A DNA stretch of 64,000 bases from an uncultured Sutterella sp. (GTDB lineage Bacteria; Pseudomonadota; Gammaproteobacteria; Burkholderiales; Burkholderiaceae_F): NCBI GenBank assembly GCA_949287305.1, contig CASEFX010000026.1, positions 155,246 to 219,245 of the forward strand. The letters are read 5' to 3'. Under the pieces are notes generated by a model that saw only the letters and a program-made list of their open reading frames with translations, was not told the origin of the DNA and did no database searches. The translations under genes and the position numbers were made by a program. This document shows positions 45,177-54,273 of this stretch, one piece after another (positions within the stretch are counted from its first letter, which is position 1; every line of letters begins with the position of its first letter).

Positions 45177-47492
45177 TTACCAAGCGTACCGCATGCCGAT
45201 CGTGGCGCGGTAGTCGGTGTCGACTTCGCCGCCGTCGCCGCGCTCGAGTTCAGCCCAGAAATGGAGCTGCTCGGTCGCATTGAAGTCGGCGCCGATGCCG
45301 TACTCGTACCACGTGCCGCCGAGGTCTTCGGTGAGCGTGCGGGAAGAAACGCCGCCCTTGCTGAAGCGGAAGTCGGCTTCGCCTTCCCAGTCATGCAGGA
45401 CGGACGCCTTGATGAAGGTGGAACCGCGGTTGTTCGGGCATTCGAGACCGAGGCGGAAACCCGCACGTCCGACGAGCGAGTCGGTCGAGGCCTGATCCAC
45501 GTCGACGCCCGTCGAAGTTTCGTACTGCGCGTCAAAGACGTGGCCGTACCAGACTTCAACCTGCGGCTCAAAGAAGACGTTCTTCATCACGTCGAAGCGC
45601 CAACCCGCTTCGGCCGACACCGACACGGCGTTCGTGTGATAGTCGCCCGAGGAGCGGATGTCGCCCACGCGGATGTCGAAGGAATTCTTCATGCGGCCGA
45701 CCTTCCCCGTGAAGTCGAGGTAGAAGCCGTTTTCAAAGAGTCGGCTCGCATAGGCCGTGAAGGCGAGAAGGCTGCTGTCGCCTTCGCCGTGGTCGAAGTC
45801 GTTGTCGCCATAGGTGTAAGAGAGCGCACCGCCCAACCAGAGACCGGACGACACCTGATGGTCGTACCCGAACTGGAAGGCCGTGTACTTGTTCTCGATC
45901 GACTGGCCGCCGAACGACGCCTTGCCGTTGTAGATGCGGGTCCAGAGGCCGTTCGACTGACCGGAGCTGTCGCGAAGATCGCCCATGCGGCGGTGCATGT
46001 CGTCGATCTCATTGCGCCAGATGTGCAGCCCCAAAGCCGTCATTTCGGCGATGCCGTGAACGTTCGGGTTGTCGATCGTACGGATGTCCTTCACGCCGCA
46101 ATTGATGCAGTCGCCGGTAACGGGATCGATCGTGCCGGCCCCAACCACACCGACGGCGCCGTCAAAGATGTCGTTGGCCGCTTGTTCGAGCTGAACGTCG
46201 GGCAGGCATTCAAGATGATTCTTTTTCTGCTCGTCTTTGTAGTTCGTCTGAACGACATCGACGAGTTTTTCCAGGTCGGCGGCAGCGTTCCCGGTGTTGT
46301 TGGCGGCAGCCGCCACAACACGGATGTCGGACGCCTTTGTTTCGCGGTTTTCCTTCGTCACGATGAAGAGATTGTCGCTTGAAGAATCTTTCACGTTGAT
46401 GGTGATCGAATCGGCCGCAAGCGTGACACGGTCAGGACGCCAGTCGGTATTTTCAGCATCCTTCCAACCACCGAAGTCTACCGTGGCGCCGGCGCCAAGG
46501 TTGAAGGCGATGGTACCTTCAATGCGCATGGGCGGCGTACTCGGCGCGTTATTGTATTCGTATACACTGGCGCGCAACGACGTTCCGGCGTGAAGCGTAA
46601 CATCGTTGAGAACGAAAGTGCCGCTGTGAGCCTCATCATTGGCCGTGTTGCTCTGAGTCTGGATGTTGAGCTTGCCCGACTCGACAATGATGCTCCCAAT
46701 TTCGAAAGTAGTGGGACCGCCGGAACCCGCATTGGAGGTTTGCAGCTTGTTCGTAGTGTCCACCCCGTCGGCGACATTACTGACGACCTGCTTCACGTAG
46801 AAACTGGCCGGATTCGTACCCGCAGTCGGCGTTTCCACAGAAATGCGAGCGTCTGCAGGCTTTTCCACCTGCAAAGCGGCTGTGGTGGTCGTCAGATAAA
46901 CCGTACCATCATAGCGAACGCCGTTTTCATCGTCTGCAACAAGATAGAGACCGGTTCGGTAGCCGTGCGATTCCACGTGTACGGCATCCACCTCCGTCAA
47001 CTGCTTGGAATGTGTGAAGCCGAGCCCCGTGCCGGCATTTGTTCCGCTATCGAGAATGGATAATTTGGGAGTATCGACAACTTCGGCTTCGACCGTGGTA
47101 AACCACCCATTGTTAACACTTACGCCCTGAAAGACAAACTCTTCATTGGCAGTAATGGAGCCGCCTATTACAGCGCCATTGACGGGAGTTTTCAGATTGA
47201 GTGTTCCGGTTTCTATCGTTCCGGTGTTCTTGAAAGTACCGCCGTTGATGCTGATTTCGTTGTTGGTGATCGTGCCGCTGTTGATCAAACTGGTGGAAGC
47301 ATCTTGACCGACGATGTCGGCTGTGTAGGTTTGATCCTCATTGACCGTGATATCTTCAGCGTAGGCGCTCTGCAGGGCCAGAGCGACGGCTCCCGCCAAA
47401 GCCAACTTGGCGAAGGTGCGGGAGACTCTGTCAGCTGAGTCTAGGGTTCTCGAGGGGGGGGTAGGGTTATTACTCATGTTTTGATGTTTCAT
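45177..47492 (-). CDS. autotransporter with phase-variable signal region
   Basis: 771 residues from ATG 47492, which has GAGGAG seven bases upstream. The N-terminus has a C8 tract at codons 11-13 followed by a signal peptide (FAKLALAGAVALALQSAYA). The passenger to about residue 480 is Thr/Asn/Gly-rich beta sequence with a small Cys pair (DCINCG). The C-terminal 270 residues are a beta-barrel (GLWTRIYNGKASF, FQFGYDHQV, ending IGMRYAW). Surface-exposed, adhesin-type. In frame as sequenced, so it is in the on state. It interrupts the flavoprotein array. Confidence 0.92.
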   Translation of the reverse strand: MKHQNMSNNPTPPSRTLDSADRVSRTFAKLALAGAVALALQSAYAEDITVNEDQTYTADIVGQDASTSLINSGTITNNEISINGGTFKNTGTIETGTLNLKTPVNGAVIGGSITANEEFVFQGVSVNNGWFTTVEAEVVDTPKLSILDSGTNAGTGLGFTHSKQLTEVDAVHVESHGYRTGLYLVADDENGVRYDGTVYLTTTTAALQVEKPADARISVETPTAGTNPASFYVKQVVSNVADGVDTTNKLQTSNAGSGGPTTFEIGSIIVESGKLNIQTQSNTANDEAHSGTFVLNDVTLHAGTSLRASVYEYNNAPSTPPMRIEGTIAFNLGAGATVDFGGWKDAENTDWRPDRVTLAADSITINVKDSSSDNLFIVTKENRETKASDIRVVAAAANNTGNAAADLEKLVDVVQTNYKDEQKKNHLECLPDVQLEQAANDIFDGAVGVVGAGTIDPVTGDCINCGVKDIRTIDNPNVHGIAEMTALGLHIWRNEIDDMHRRMGDLRDSSGQSNGLWTRIYNGKASFGGQSIENKYTAFQFGYDHQVSSGLWLGGALSYTYGDNDFDHGEGDSSLLAFTAYASRLFENGFYLDFTGKVGRMKNSFDIRVGDIRSSGDYHTNAVSVSAEAGWRFDVMKNVFFEPQVEVWYGHVFDAQYETSTGVDVDQASTDSLVGRAGFRLGLECPNNRGSTFIKASVLHDWEGEADFRFSKGGVSSRTLTEDLGGTWYEYGIGADFNATEQLHFWAELERGDGGEVDTDYRATIGMRYAW
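47454..47461 (-). repeat. C8 tract inside autotransporter reading frame
   Basis: Eight G on the plus strand, C8 in the gene, between the start codon and the signal peptide. Slipping by one or two bases would stop translation before export. Confidence 0.75.
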
Positions 47493-47889
47493 AAGTTGCT
47501 CCTCAAGCTTGAAAAAAGAAGCCTTTTTATTTTGCACCCCCTCCAAGATCACTTTCAATCGTGATTTTCCCCGTCACATATTCTGCAACTTGGGAAACTC
47601 TTGGCTCCTCAGGAGATCACGGCGCTCGTGAAAAAGTTTTCCTCTTTTTCGCGTTCCGTTACAACCCCTCTGCGACAACGGACCTCACCGGCGGCGAATG
47701 TTGCCTTTCCCGCCGCATTCCGCTCTCGAATCCGTTCCGGACACGACGGGAATCGTCGTCCCGAAGGTCATGAAGAAAGGGCTCGTCCTGCGAAAGACGT
47801 CGACGCGTGCGTCCGCGAATCGAGTTCGTCTCTTCCGCGCCGCCCTTCCCTCCTGAAGGCCTGCGGGCACTTGCGGCCCTGCAGCCCTG
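47493..47889. other. intergenic region upstream of the autotransporter
   Basis: About 400 bases. On the minus strand TTGAAA and CAAAAT with an 18-base spacer (about 47531-47560) could be the autotransporter promoter, and ATCAC/GTGAT flank an 8-base spacer at about 47550-47567. No gene is recognised. Confidence 0.3.
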
Positions 47890-49128
47890 TCAATTCCCGT
47901 CCGGGGACGTTTTTCCGCCGTCGTCCGGATCGCTCGAAGGGACGCCCTCCCACACCACGCGCCGATAGTTCGCCCGGTCCGTGTCGGCCTCGGTCGAAAA
48001 ACAGAGCACCACGGCGTTCTCGTCCAACCCCACCGTCTTCCGCCATTCCTTCGGAGAACCTTCCCGCACAAGTTCCACGAAGGCCCCGAACCCCGACGCC
48101 CCGCTCTCGCCCGACACGACGCGGTCGTCTCCGGGCAAGGGATTGCCGAGCATCCGCATGGTTCGTGCCGAGACGCGGTCCGTGATCGTGACGAAGTTCT
48201 CCGCAAGGTCTTCGAGCATCGAAAGGGCCGTGCGGCAGGGCTCCCCGCAGGCAAGGCCCGCCATCATGGTGGCGAGTTCCCCTTCGGCAATGTGAATCTT
48301 CCCGTCCTGCGCGGCCACGGTCTTGTGGAGACAATCGGCGGCCTCGGCTTCCACGATCACGAAGACGGGCGGCCGGTCCCGGAAGACGTTCGTCAGATAC
48401 GCGGCCACGCCCGCCGCCATGGATCCCACGCCCGCCTGCAAAAAGACGTGTGTCGGACGAACGCCCTTCTCCCTCATTTCTTCAATCGCCTCCTGGGCCA
48501 TCGTCATGTAGCCCGCCATCAGACGCTTCGGAATGTCGGTGTAGCCCGGACGATCCGTATCCTGCACGTAGGTCCAGCCGTTTTCCGCCGCGGTGCGTTT
48601 AGCGAGCTCCACGGTCGCGTCGTAGTTGACGTCGGTGACGTGCACGGTGCCCCCCGTCCTACGGATGCGCTCCACGCGTTCGACGGAACTTCCCTTGGGC
48701 ATGTAAATGACGGCCTTCTGACCGAGCTTCATCGCCGTCCAGGCGACGCCCATGCCGTGGTTGCCGTCGGTGGCCGTGGAGAAGGTGCGGTTTCCGAGGC
48801 GCTTCAGGGTTTCTGGGGCGGTCAATACCGTGAAGTCCGGGCGCTCCATCCCGAGTTCTTCGGCAAGCAGCGACGCGATGCACCAGCTCCCGCCTAAAGC
48901 CTTGAAGGCTTTGAGCCCGAAACGCTTTCCTTCGTCTTTCACGAAGACGTCCTTGACGCCGAGCTCCTTGGCAAGCATGGGCAGGTGCGCGAGCGGCGTC
49001 GGGGCGTAGTCGGGCATCGTGCGATGAAAGGCCCGCACGGCTGCCGCGGTTTCGGCGTTGTAGAGGGGAACGTCGGGATTCTTCGGGTTTGCGGGAAGCG
49101 TTTGATGGAAGAGCTGCAGGTCGGTCAT
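47890..49128 (-). CDS. dpaL: 2,3-diaminopropionate ammonia-lyase
   Basis: 412 residues with AGGAGAG before the ATG. PLP enzyme of the fold-type II family that turns 2,3-diaminopropionate into pyruvate and ammonia. The PLP lysine motif KDEGKRFGLKAFKALGG at about 65-80, TDGNHGMGVAW and the Gly-rich LQAGVGSMAAGVAAY phosphate loop are diagnostic of DpaL/YgeX. Length matches the E. coli enzyme (398). It is transcribed alone and has no evident link to its neighbours; it is cytoplasmic and supplies nitrogen and pyruvate. Confidence 0.93.
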   Translation of the reverse strand: MTDLQLFHQTLPANPKNPDVPLYNAETAAAVRAFHRTMPDYAPTPLAHLPMLAKELGVKDVFVKDEGKRFGLKAFKALGGSWCIASLLAEELGMERPDFTVLTAPETLKRLGNRTFSTATDGNHGMGVAWTAMKLGQKAVIYMPKGSSVERVERIRRTGGTVHVTDVNYDATVELAKRTAAENGWTYVQDTDRPGYTDIPKRLMAGYMTMAQEAIEEMREKGVRPTHVFLQAGVGSMAAGVAAYLTNVFRDRPPVFVIVEAEAADCLHKTVAAQDGKIHIAEGELATMMAGLACGEPCRTALSMLEDLAENFVTITDRVSARTMRMLGNPLPGDDRVVSGESGASGFGAFVELVREGSPKEWRKTVGLDENAVVLCFSTEADTDRANYRRVVWEGVPSSDPDDGGKTSPDGN

Positions 49129-49521
49129 GGGAAATCTCTCCTAATGGTCGGGCGGCAAAGCAGCAACGCCAGCGTTTCCATGCATTATGGCGAAGAGTCC
49201 TCTCAACGATAGAGATCGTTATCCCGAACCCGTTGGCTACTCCATGAACACTCGTTCACCAACTCCCGATCTTTCAGAAATCCTCCTTTGCCTCCCCGTC
49301 ACCGACTAGCTCGATTTGCCACGCCCGCAACGCGGCGGAATGATCCAAGAAGTTTCAACAAAGCGCGTCAGGGTGGAGCCTGAGGCGTTCATCCCCCGCC
49401 AAAGGAGGTAAAGCAACGCCCCGAAGGTGAACTTTTCGGGGCGCTACGTTTCTACGAAATCGCTGTTCGAGAGCCGATTTAGGCTCGGGGGCGAAACTTT
49501 TCGGTTCGGTCCAAGAACGCC
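49129..49521. other. intergenic region between dpaL and cytochrome 2
   Basis: About 390 bases. It holds the terminator at 49417-49443 and a small GAGCC/GGCTC inverted repeat at about 49469-49484. The dpaL promoter must lie near 49150-49300 but no good hexamer pair stands out. Confidence 0.4.
49417..49443 (-). terminator. terminator of the flavoprotein 4 / cytochrome 2 operon
   Basis: 9-bp stem CGCCCCGAA/TTCGGGGCG with a 9-base loop, about 80 bases after the cytochrome stop on the minus strand, followed by TTGCTTTACC. Confidence 0.55.
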
Positions 49522-49872
49522 TTACGGCACCTGGTACTTGAAGTTGTGGCACTGAGCGCAGAAGTCCTGCGACTCACTGTGCATCATGTGGCAGTTCGTG
49601 CAGTCGAGTTCCGTCCCGTAGTGGGGCGAGACGTGCGGATTCGTGGGCTTGACGCCCTTCGTCTTTTCGACGAGCGCGTCGACCTTGTGGCAACCCGTGC
49701 AGGTCGCAAAATCGGGCGTCTTGGGATTCGCCTTGTCCGTGCCGTGACAGGCTTCGCATTTGACACCCACTTTGGCGTGGCGGTCGGCACCGAGTTCGGC
49801 CGCCTGCACGACGAGAGGCAGAGCCACGGCCACCGCGAGTGCTGTGGCGGCGAGCGTACGAAGAGATTTCAT
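49522..49872 (-). CDS. periplasmic tetraheme cytochrome c (cytochrome 2)
   Basis: 116 residues, same length as cytochrome 1. Signal peptide (LAATALAVAVALPLVVQA) and four heme sites CEACH, CTGCH, CTNCH, CAQCH with extra His ligands (HMMH). AAGGAG lies upstream of the ATG. It follows flavoprotein 4 by 66 bases and should be its electron donor. Confidence 0.94.
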   Translation of the reverse strand: MKSLRTLAATALAVAVALPLVVQAAELGADRHAKVGVKCEACHGTDKANPKTPDFATCTGCHKVDALVEKTKGVKPTNPHVSPHYGTELDCTNCHMMHSESQDFCAQCHNFKYQVP

Positions 49873-49895
49873 GTTGGTCTCCTTCTCAGAAAAGA

Positions 49896-49913
49896 GCCCC
49901 GCCGAAGCGGGGC
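49896..49913 (-). terminator. attenuator-like hairpin between flavoprotein 4 and cytochrome 2
   Basis: On the minus strand GCCCCGC-TTCG-GCGGGGC is followed by TCTTTTCT, a compact intrinsic terminator shape within the operon. It may lower cytochrome expression relative to the flavoprotein or stabilise the upstream message. Confidence 0.55.
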
Positions 49914-49938
49914 CCGTTTACGGCTTAGCCGAGAGGAA

Positions 49939-51762
49939 TCAGCCTTCCTTCACGATTTCGCCGCCGATGATGTAACCCGCGGTGAGGCAGCGGCCGAGGC
50001 CGTGCTGCGCGCAACCGCCGGCGGATTCGCCGCCGCAGTAGAGACCCGGGATCACCTGGCCCTTCATGTCGACGACCTGGTTCTTGCCGTTGACGCGAAG
50101 ACCCGCATACGTGTCGTGCGTGCACACCGTGCACCAGGCCGCGTAGAACGGAGCCTTTTCGATCTTGAACTTGGGTTTCGGCTTGTCGAAGTCTTCGTCG
50201 ACGCCCTTATCTACCATTTCGTTGTAGCGCTTCACCGTTTCGGCAAGACGGCCCTTGGGCATCTTGTACTTCTGATACGGATTCTGCGTGAGTTTTTCCT
50301 GGAGTTCGTCGAGCGTGTCGGCGACGAAGAAGTAGCCTTCTTCACCGGTCGTTTCGTCGATCTTCCACTGTTCGCGCTTGATGGCGGCGCTGTCGAAGAT
50401 CGCCCACTGCGGACCCGCAGACCAGTCGGGACCGACGGAGCCTTCGTTCATGGCCATGGCGGCGTCGATGTAGTTCTTGAAGACCGGCTTGATCTTCGAA
50501 GAATTGCGCCAGTCGCCGCGCACGTAGCCGCCGACCTTGTCGTAGAAGCCGTAGCAAGTGCCGTTCGGATAGGCGGCGTTCACTTCGTTGTAGAAGCGGT
50601 GACCCGCCTGGTTGACGGCGATGCAGTCCTGCCAGTTGCCCATGAAGAGGCCCGTGGCCTTGACCTTGCCCCAGATCGGGCTCTGGGGTTTCCAAGCGCA
50701 GTAGCTCGTGCGCGTGCCGACGTACGCGCCGCGGCGAAGCGCACCGTTGCGGTTCATCGCCTGGTTGACCGTGCCCCAGAGCGCGGCGCCGATCGCCATG
50801 GCGGCGAGTTCGCCCGAACCGTCCTGCGGCGTCCATTCGCCGCCGCCCAGTTGGAATTCTTCCGTGAGGCGCGGGTCGAACATGCGGCGGAATTCCACGT
50901 TGCCGGTGTTGCCGCCCGTCGCAATCACGATGCCCTTCTTCGCGCGGACCGTGACCTTGGGTTCGTGGTAGTCGATGTTCCCTTCCGTCTTCCAGCTCAC
51001 GAGGGGCTTATCCTGCCCCGGAAGAATCGTCGGCGTGTAGTGGGCTTCAATGCCGAGGACGCGGCCGGCGAGCGGTTCTTCGCGGAAGATCTGGTCCATG
51101 TGATAGTTGAAGAGGAAGCGGATGTTCTTCAACTTGCGGGCCGCTTCGTCAAGCGGACGCATGACGGACGTGCCGTTCGTGCCCGTGGGGCTCGGACCGC
51201 CCACGCCCTTGCCCCACTTCACGTGATGGGAGCGCAGAGCGGAAACGCCGCTGCCGTGGTTCGCCTGGAAGTTGTCGGGCGCTTCGTCTTCGAAGGGCAG
51301 GCCGTGCTTGGCGAGGAAGTCAAAGGTCGCGGCGCCGTTGTAGGCGAGCGAATGCTGCACGTCGCGGTCGACGAAGCGGTAGTCGGGCATGCCGTCCGTT
51401 TCCGTCACGGACCAGTCGGTGAGGTCGCGGAAATAGGTTTCCGGATCGTCCTTGATGCCGTACTTCAACTGCAGGGCCGTGCCGCCGCCGAGCGCGATGG
51501 AGCCCGCGGACAAAATGGCGTGACCGCCCACGTCGTAGTTGGTGTCGACGACGAGCACGTCGGCACCGGCTTCGGCCGCGCGGATCGCGGACACCATGCC
51601 GCAGGCACCCGCGCCGATCACGACGACGTCGGCTTCAAAGTCCCACTTCTTGGGCGTGGCGGCGCAGGGCGTTGCCGCGGAAGCGACCTGAGGAAGGAAG
51701 AGAGCGGCACCGGCCATGGCGCCCGTGCCGAAGAGTTGACGGCGATTCATCTTCGCAGACAT
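49939..51762 (-). CDS. Tat-exported FAD reductase, divergent active site (flavoprotein 4)
   Basis: 607 residues from ATG 51762 with AAGGAG upstream; the largest flavoprotein here. Tat signal (MNRRQLFGTGAMAGA), FAD motif VVVIGAGACGMVSA and C-terminal GGESAGGCAQHGLGRCLTAGY. The Arg site after RFYNE is lost (VNAAY), the His site reads CTHDTYAG, and an Arg remains near the C-terminus. It also has an additional region rich in Trp, Lys and Asn in the middle. Substrate unknown but not expected to be fumarate. Operon with cytochrome 2; divergent from flavoprotein 5. Confidence 0.9.
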   Translation of the reverse strand: MSAKMNRRQLFGTGAMAGAALFLPQVASAATPCAATPKKWDFEADVVVIGAGACGMVSAIRAAEAGADVLVVDTNYDVGGHAILSAGSIALGGGTALQLKYGIKDDPETYFRDLTDWSVTETDGMPDYRFVDRDVQHSLAYNGAATFDFLAKHGLPFEDEAPDNFQANHGSGVSALRSHHVKWGKGVGGPSPTGTNGTSVMRPLDEAARKLKNIRFLFNYHMDQIFREEPLAGRVLGIEAHYTPTILPGQDKPLVSWKTEGNIDYHEPKVTVRAKKGIVIATGGNTGNVEFRRMFDPRLTEEFQLGGGEWTPQDGSGELAAMAIGAALWGTVNQAMNRNGALRRGAYVGTRTSYCAWKPQSPIWGKVKATGLFMGNWQDCIAVNQAGHRFYNEVNAAYPNGTCYGFYDKVGGYVRGDWRNSSKIKPVFKNYIDAAMAMNEGSVGPDWSAGPQWAIFDSAAIKREQWKIDETTGEEGYFFVADTLDELQEKLTQNPYQKYKMPKGRLAETVKRYNEMVDKGVDEDFDKPKPKFKIEKAPFYAAWCTVCTHDTYAGLRVNGKNQVVDMKGQVIPGLYCGGESAGGCAQHGLGRCLTAGYIIGGEIVKEG

Positions 51763-51850
51763 GCAAAACTCCTTTTTTGGTTCGTTGGGAAACGACGCAT
51801 GGTCCCGCATCGTTTCTGAAGTCGAGCATAGACGGACGAACTACTCCGGA

Positions 51851-51862
51851 CTACGTACGTAG
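51851..51862. promoter_or_regulatory. 12-bp palindrome in divergent promoter region
   Basis: CTACGTACGTAG is perfect. CGTAGCCCGC overlaps it (51858-51867) and recurs at 51956-51965; each copy follows a TCCGG(A)(C/T)TACG. Candidate regulator sites for flavoproteins 4 and 5, whose starts are 280 bases apart. Confidence 0.4.
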
Positions 51863-52042
51863 CCCGCAGTGCGTCAAGAGTCGTGCAAATCTTTTTTCGT
51901 CCCCTCCCCTGCGGGCTCATTCTCGAATCACAATTCCGGATTACGGCTCCTTGTTCGTAGCCCGCCTCGGACAAATGACTATGGCCGCTCCCCTTGGGCG
52001 GGGCTACACTCAGACCGTTTGCACAGTGGAAGGAGAACTGTC

Positions 52043-53506
52043 ATGACCAACTATTCTCGACGCACACTTCTTTCGGCCGCCGCGGTCGGCGGCCTTCTCA
52101 CGACGCTTCCCGCCTACGCTTGGAGAACGGGAAAAGCCAAGAAGGAAACGAAAACCGACGTGCTCGTCATCGGCTCCGGGCTCTCCGGCATCATCTCTGC
52201 GGTCTCCGCGCTCGACAACGGCACCGAAGTACTTCTCATCGACAAGGCCGAACGAGGGCTACGCGGTGGTAACTCCCGCGTCTGTCTCGGCTCCTTCGTG
52301 ATGCCGGAAAACGACAGTGAAGAAGCTCGCCGCGCCTTTGTCGAAGACGTCGCGAAGAAGTCTTTGGGAGGCGGCCGCACGGACCTCTACGCCGTCTTGG
52401 GCGACAACATCCGCACCGACATCGCCTGGCTCGAATCGATGGGCGCGGGCTTTGAAAAATGGATGCGCTCCGATCCGTGGCGTCTGGGCGTTCGCATCGC
52501 TTCGCCGGGACAGTACCGCGGCATGCCGAAACTTCTTGAAACGCTGCACGGCGTTTTCGAAAAGAAGGGCGGCAAGGCGCTCTACCGCACGAAGGCGAAG
52601 GCCCTGCTCCTCGACGACCGAGGCGCCGTCTGCGGCTGCCGCGTGAAGACTCGGGCGGGACTCGATGACATTTTCGCCAAGGCCGTCATTCTCGGTACGG
52701 GCGGCTACAGCGCCAACCGTTCGATGCTTGAAGCCGCACATCCGGGCGGAGCCGGTCTTCTTGTTCGCGGAAATCCCTGGATCACGGGCGACGGCATTGC
52801 GCTTGCGACCGAAATCGGTGCCGCGACGCGCGGCATGGCGGGCGTCGAATCGCTCCACCTCCCCGTCGTCTACCGCGGCCCCAAGGGAAACGGCTCGCCC
52901 ACGCGCGCCATGCCGTATGGTCTCGGCATCAATCTGCAGGGCCAGCGCTTCGTAGACGAATCGATCGGTTACGCGAGCTTCGGCAAGGGCGTTTTGCAGC
53001 AGCCCTCGCAGACTGCGGCCCTCATCTGGAGCGCCGCAAAGCAGGAGAGCGAACCGCGCATCAACATGTCCGTCGAACTCTTCAAGAAGGCGGGCGGCGG
53101 CTATTTCGAAGCGAAGAACGTTGAGGATTTGGCCGCCCAGATCGGCGTTCCCGCAGGAACGCTGAGAAAGACGATCGTCGACTTCAACGCCGCAGTCCGT
53201 GAGGACGGCAGCGCGCCCGACGCCGTGCCGCCCAAGCGCGCCCTCGCCGAGAAAATCGATCCGGACCGTCCGATGCGGGCCTTCTTCCCGCTTACGCCCT
53301 CGATCACGATGGTCTACGGCGGGCTCGTCATCGACAAGAGCGCCCGAGTCCTCGAAGCCGACGGAACGGTGATTCCGAACCTCTACGCGACGGGCGAAAC
53401 CGTGAACCTCTACTTCCACGACTATCACGGCGGCGGCATTCTGAGCCAGTGCGTGGTCTTCGGCCGCATCGCGGGCCGCGAGGCCGCCAAACGCGCGAAA
53501 GCCTGA
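52043..53506 (+). CDS. Tat-exported FAD reductase, divergent active site (flavoprotein 5)
   Basis: 487 residues from ATG 52043 with AAGGAG upstream. Tat-type signal (SRRTLLSAAAVGG), FAD motif VLVIGSGLSGI. It belongs with flavoprotein 1: the Arg site reads RFVDESIGY, the His site ITMVYGG, and the C-terminus has YFHDYHGGGILSQCVVFGR. No cytochrome partner on this strand. A good terminator follows 48 bases after the stop, so it is probably a single-gene unit. Confidence 0.9.
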   Translation: MTNYSRRTLLSAAAVGGLLTTLPAYAWRTGKAKKETKTDVLVIGSGLSGIISAVSALDNGTEVLLIDKAERGLRGGNSRVCLGSFVMPENDSEEARRAFVEDVAKKSLGGGRTDLYAVLGDNIRTDIAWLESMGAGFEKWMRSDPWRLGVRIASPGQYRGMPKLLETLHGVFEKKGGKALYRTKAKALLLDDRGAVCGCRVKTRAGLDDIFAKAVILGTGGYSANRSMLEAAHPGGAGLLVRGNPWITGDGIALATEIGAATRGMAGVESLHLPVVYRGPKGNGSPTRAMPYGLGINLQGQRFVDESIGYASFGKGVLQQPSQTAALIWSAAKQESEPRINMSVELFKKAGGGYFEAKNVEDLAAQIGVPAGTLRKTIVDFNAAVREDGSAPDAVPPKRALAEKIDPDRPMRAFFPLTPSITMVYGGLVIDKSARVLEADGTVIPNLYATGETVNLYFHDYHGGGILSQCVVFGRIAGREAAKRAKA

Positions 53507-53553
53507 CTCTTAGGCTTGACGCCTTGAGTCCTCCGGCAGGACGCTGAAGACTT

Positions 53554-53594
53554 CAACCCCTGTTCGGACTTGTATCCGGGCAGGGGTTGTTTTT
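53554..53594 (+). terminator. intrinsic terminator of flavoprotein 5
   Basis: Stem CAACCCCTG/CAGGGGTTG with an 18-base loop that pairs partly (CCGG), then TTTTT. On the plus strand, 48 bases after the stop. Confidence 0.8.
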
Positions 53595-53640
53595 GTGTCG
53601 TCCCAGGGAGAAAGGAGCTCTCGGTGAAAATTTCCGGGGA

Positions 53641-54273
53641 TTACGCCTTGGGCAAATAGCCGCGCGAACGCAGTTCCGCAATGAGCTCCGCGATCTGCGC
53701 GGGCATCGTGAGACCGAGTTTGCGAAGGGCCGACGCCCGATGCGCTTCGACCGTGCGGATCGAAATGTCGTACTCGCAGGCGATGGTCTTGTTCATCCAC
53801 CCTCGCCCGACGCAGAGCACGATCTCCTTTTCGCGGGTCGTAAGTTTCGACCAGCGATCGAGCATTTCCGTGAGATCGGGCAAGCCCATCTCCACGCGGC
53901 GCTTCGCTTCGAGCGCCTTCGCGACCGCCTCCGTCAATTTGCTGCCGTCCACGGGTTTTACAAGAAAATCGGCCGCGCCGTCGTGAAGCGCCTGCACGGC
54001 CATTTCGATGTCGCCGTGCCCGGTGAGAAAGAGGACGGGCTGTCCGTACTGCCGGCGACGCAATTCCGCAAAGAGTTCAAGCCCCGTCATGTCGGGCATG
54101 CGCACGTCGAGAATGACACAGCCCGGGACCGTGGGCATGTCGTCGCGAAGGAACTCCGTTGCGCTCGGATAAGTCTTCACCTCATAGCCTTCGCAACGAA
54201 GCATGAAACCGAGTCCTTCGAGCGTCGATGGATCGTCGTCCACCACCCGCACGAGAAAATGCACGTCATTCAT
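53641..54273 (-). CDS. TtrR/FixJ-type response regulator (regulator D)
   Basis: 210 residues from ATG 54273, which overlaps the 3' end of kinase D by eight bases and has AAAGGA upstream. Receiver with DDD (12-14), phospho-acceptor Asp 56 (CVILDVRMPD), FLTGHGD and KPVDG, then a LuxR-type helix-turn-helix (LTTREKEIVLCVGRG...SIRTVEAHR). Partner of kinase D. Confidence 0.93.
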   Translation of the reverse strand: MNDVHFLVRVVDDDPSTLEGLGFMLRCEGYEVKTYPSATEFLRDDMPTVPGCVILDVRMPDMTGLELFAELRRRQYGQPVLFLTGHGDIEMAVQALHDGAADFLVKPVDGSKLTEAVAKALEAKRRVEMGLPDLTEMLDRWSKLTTREKEIVLCVGRGWMNKTIACEYDISIRTVEAHRASALRKLGLTMPAQIAELIAELRSRGYLPKA

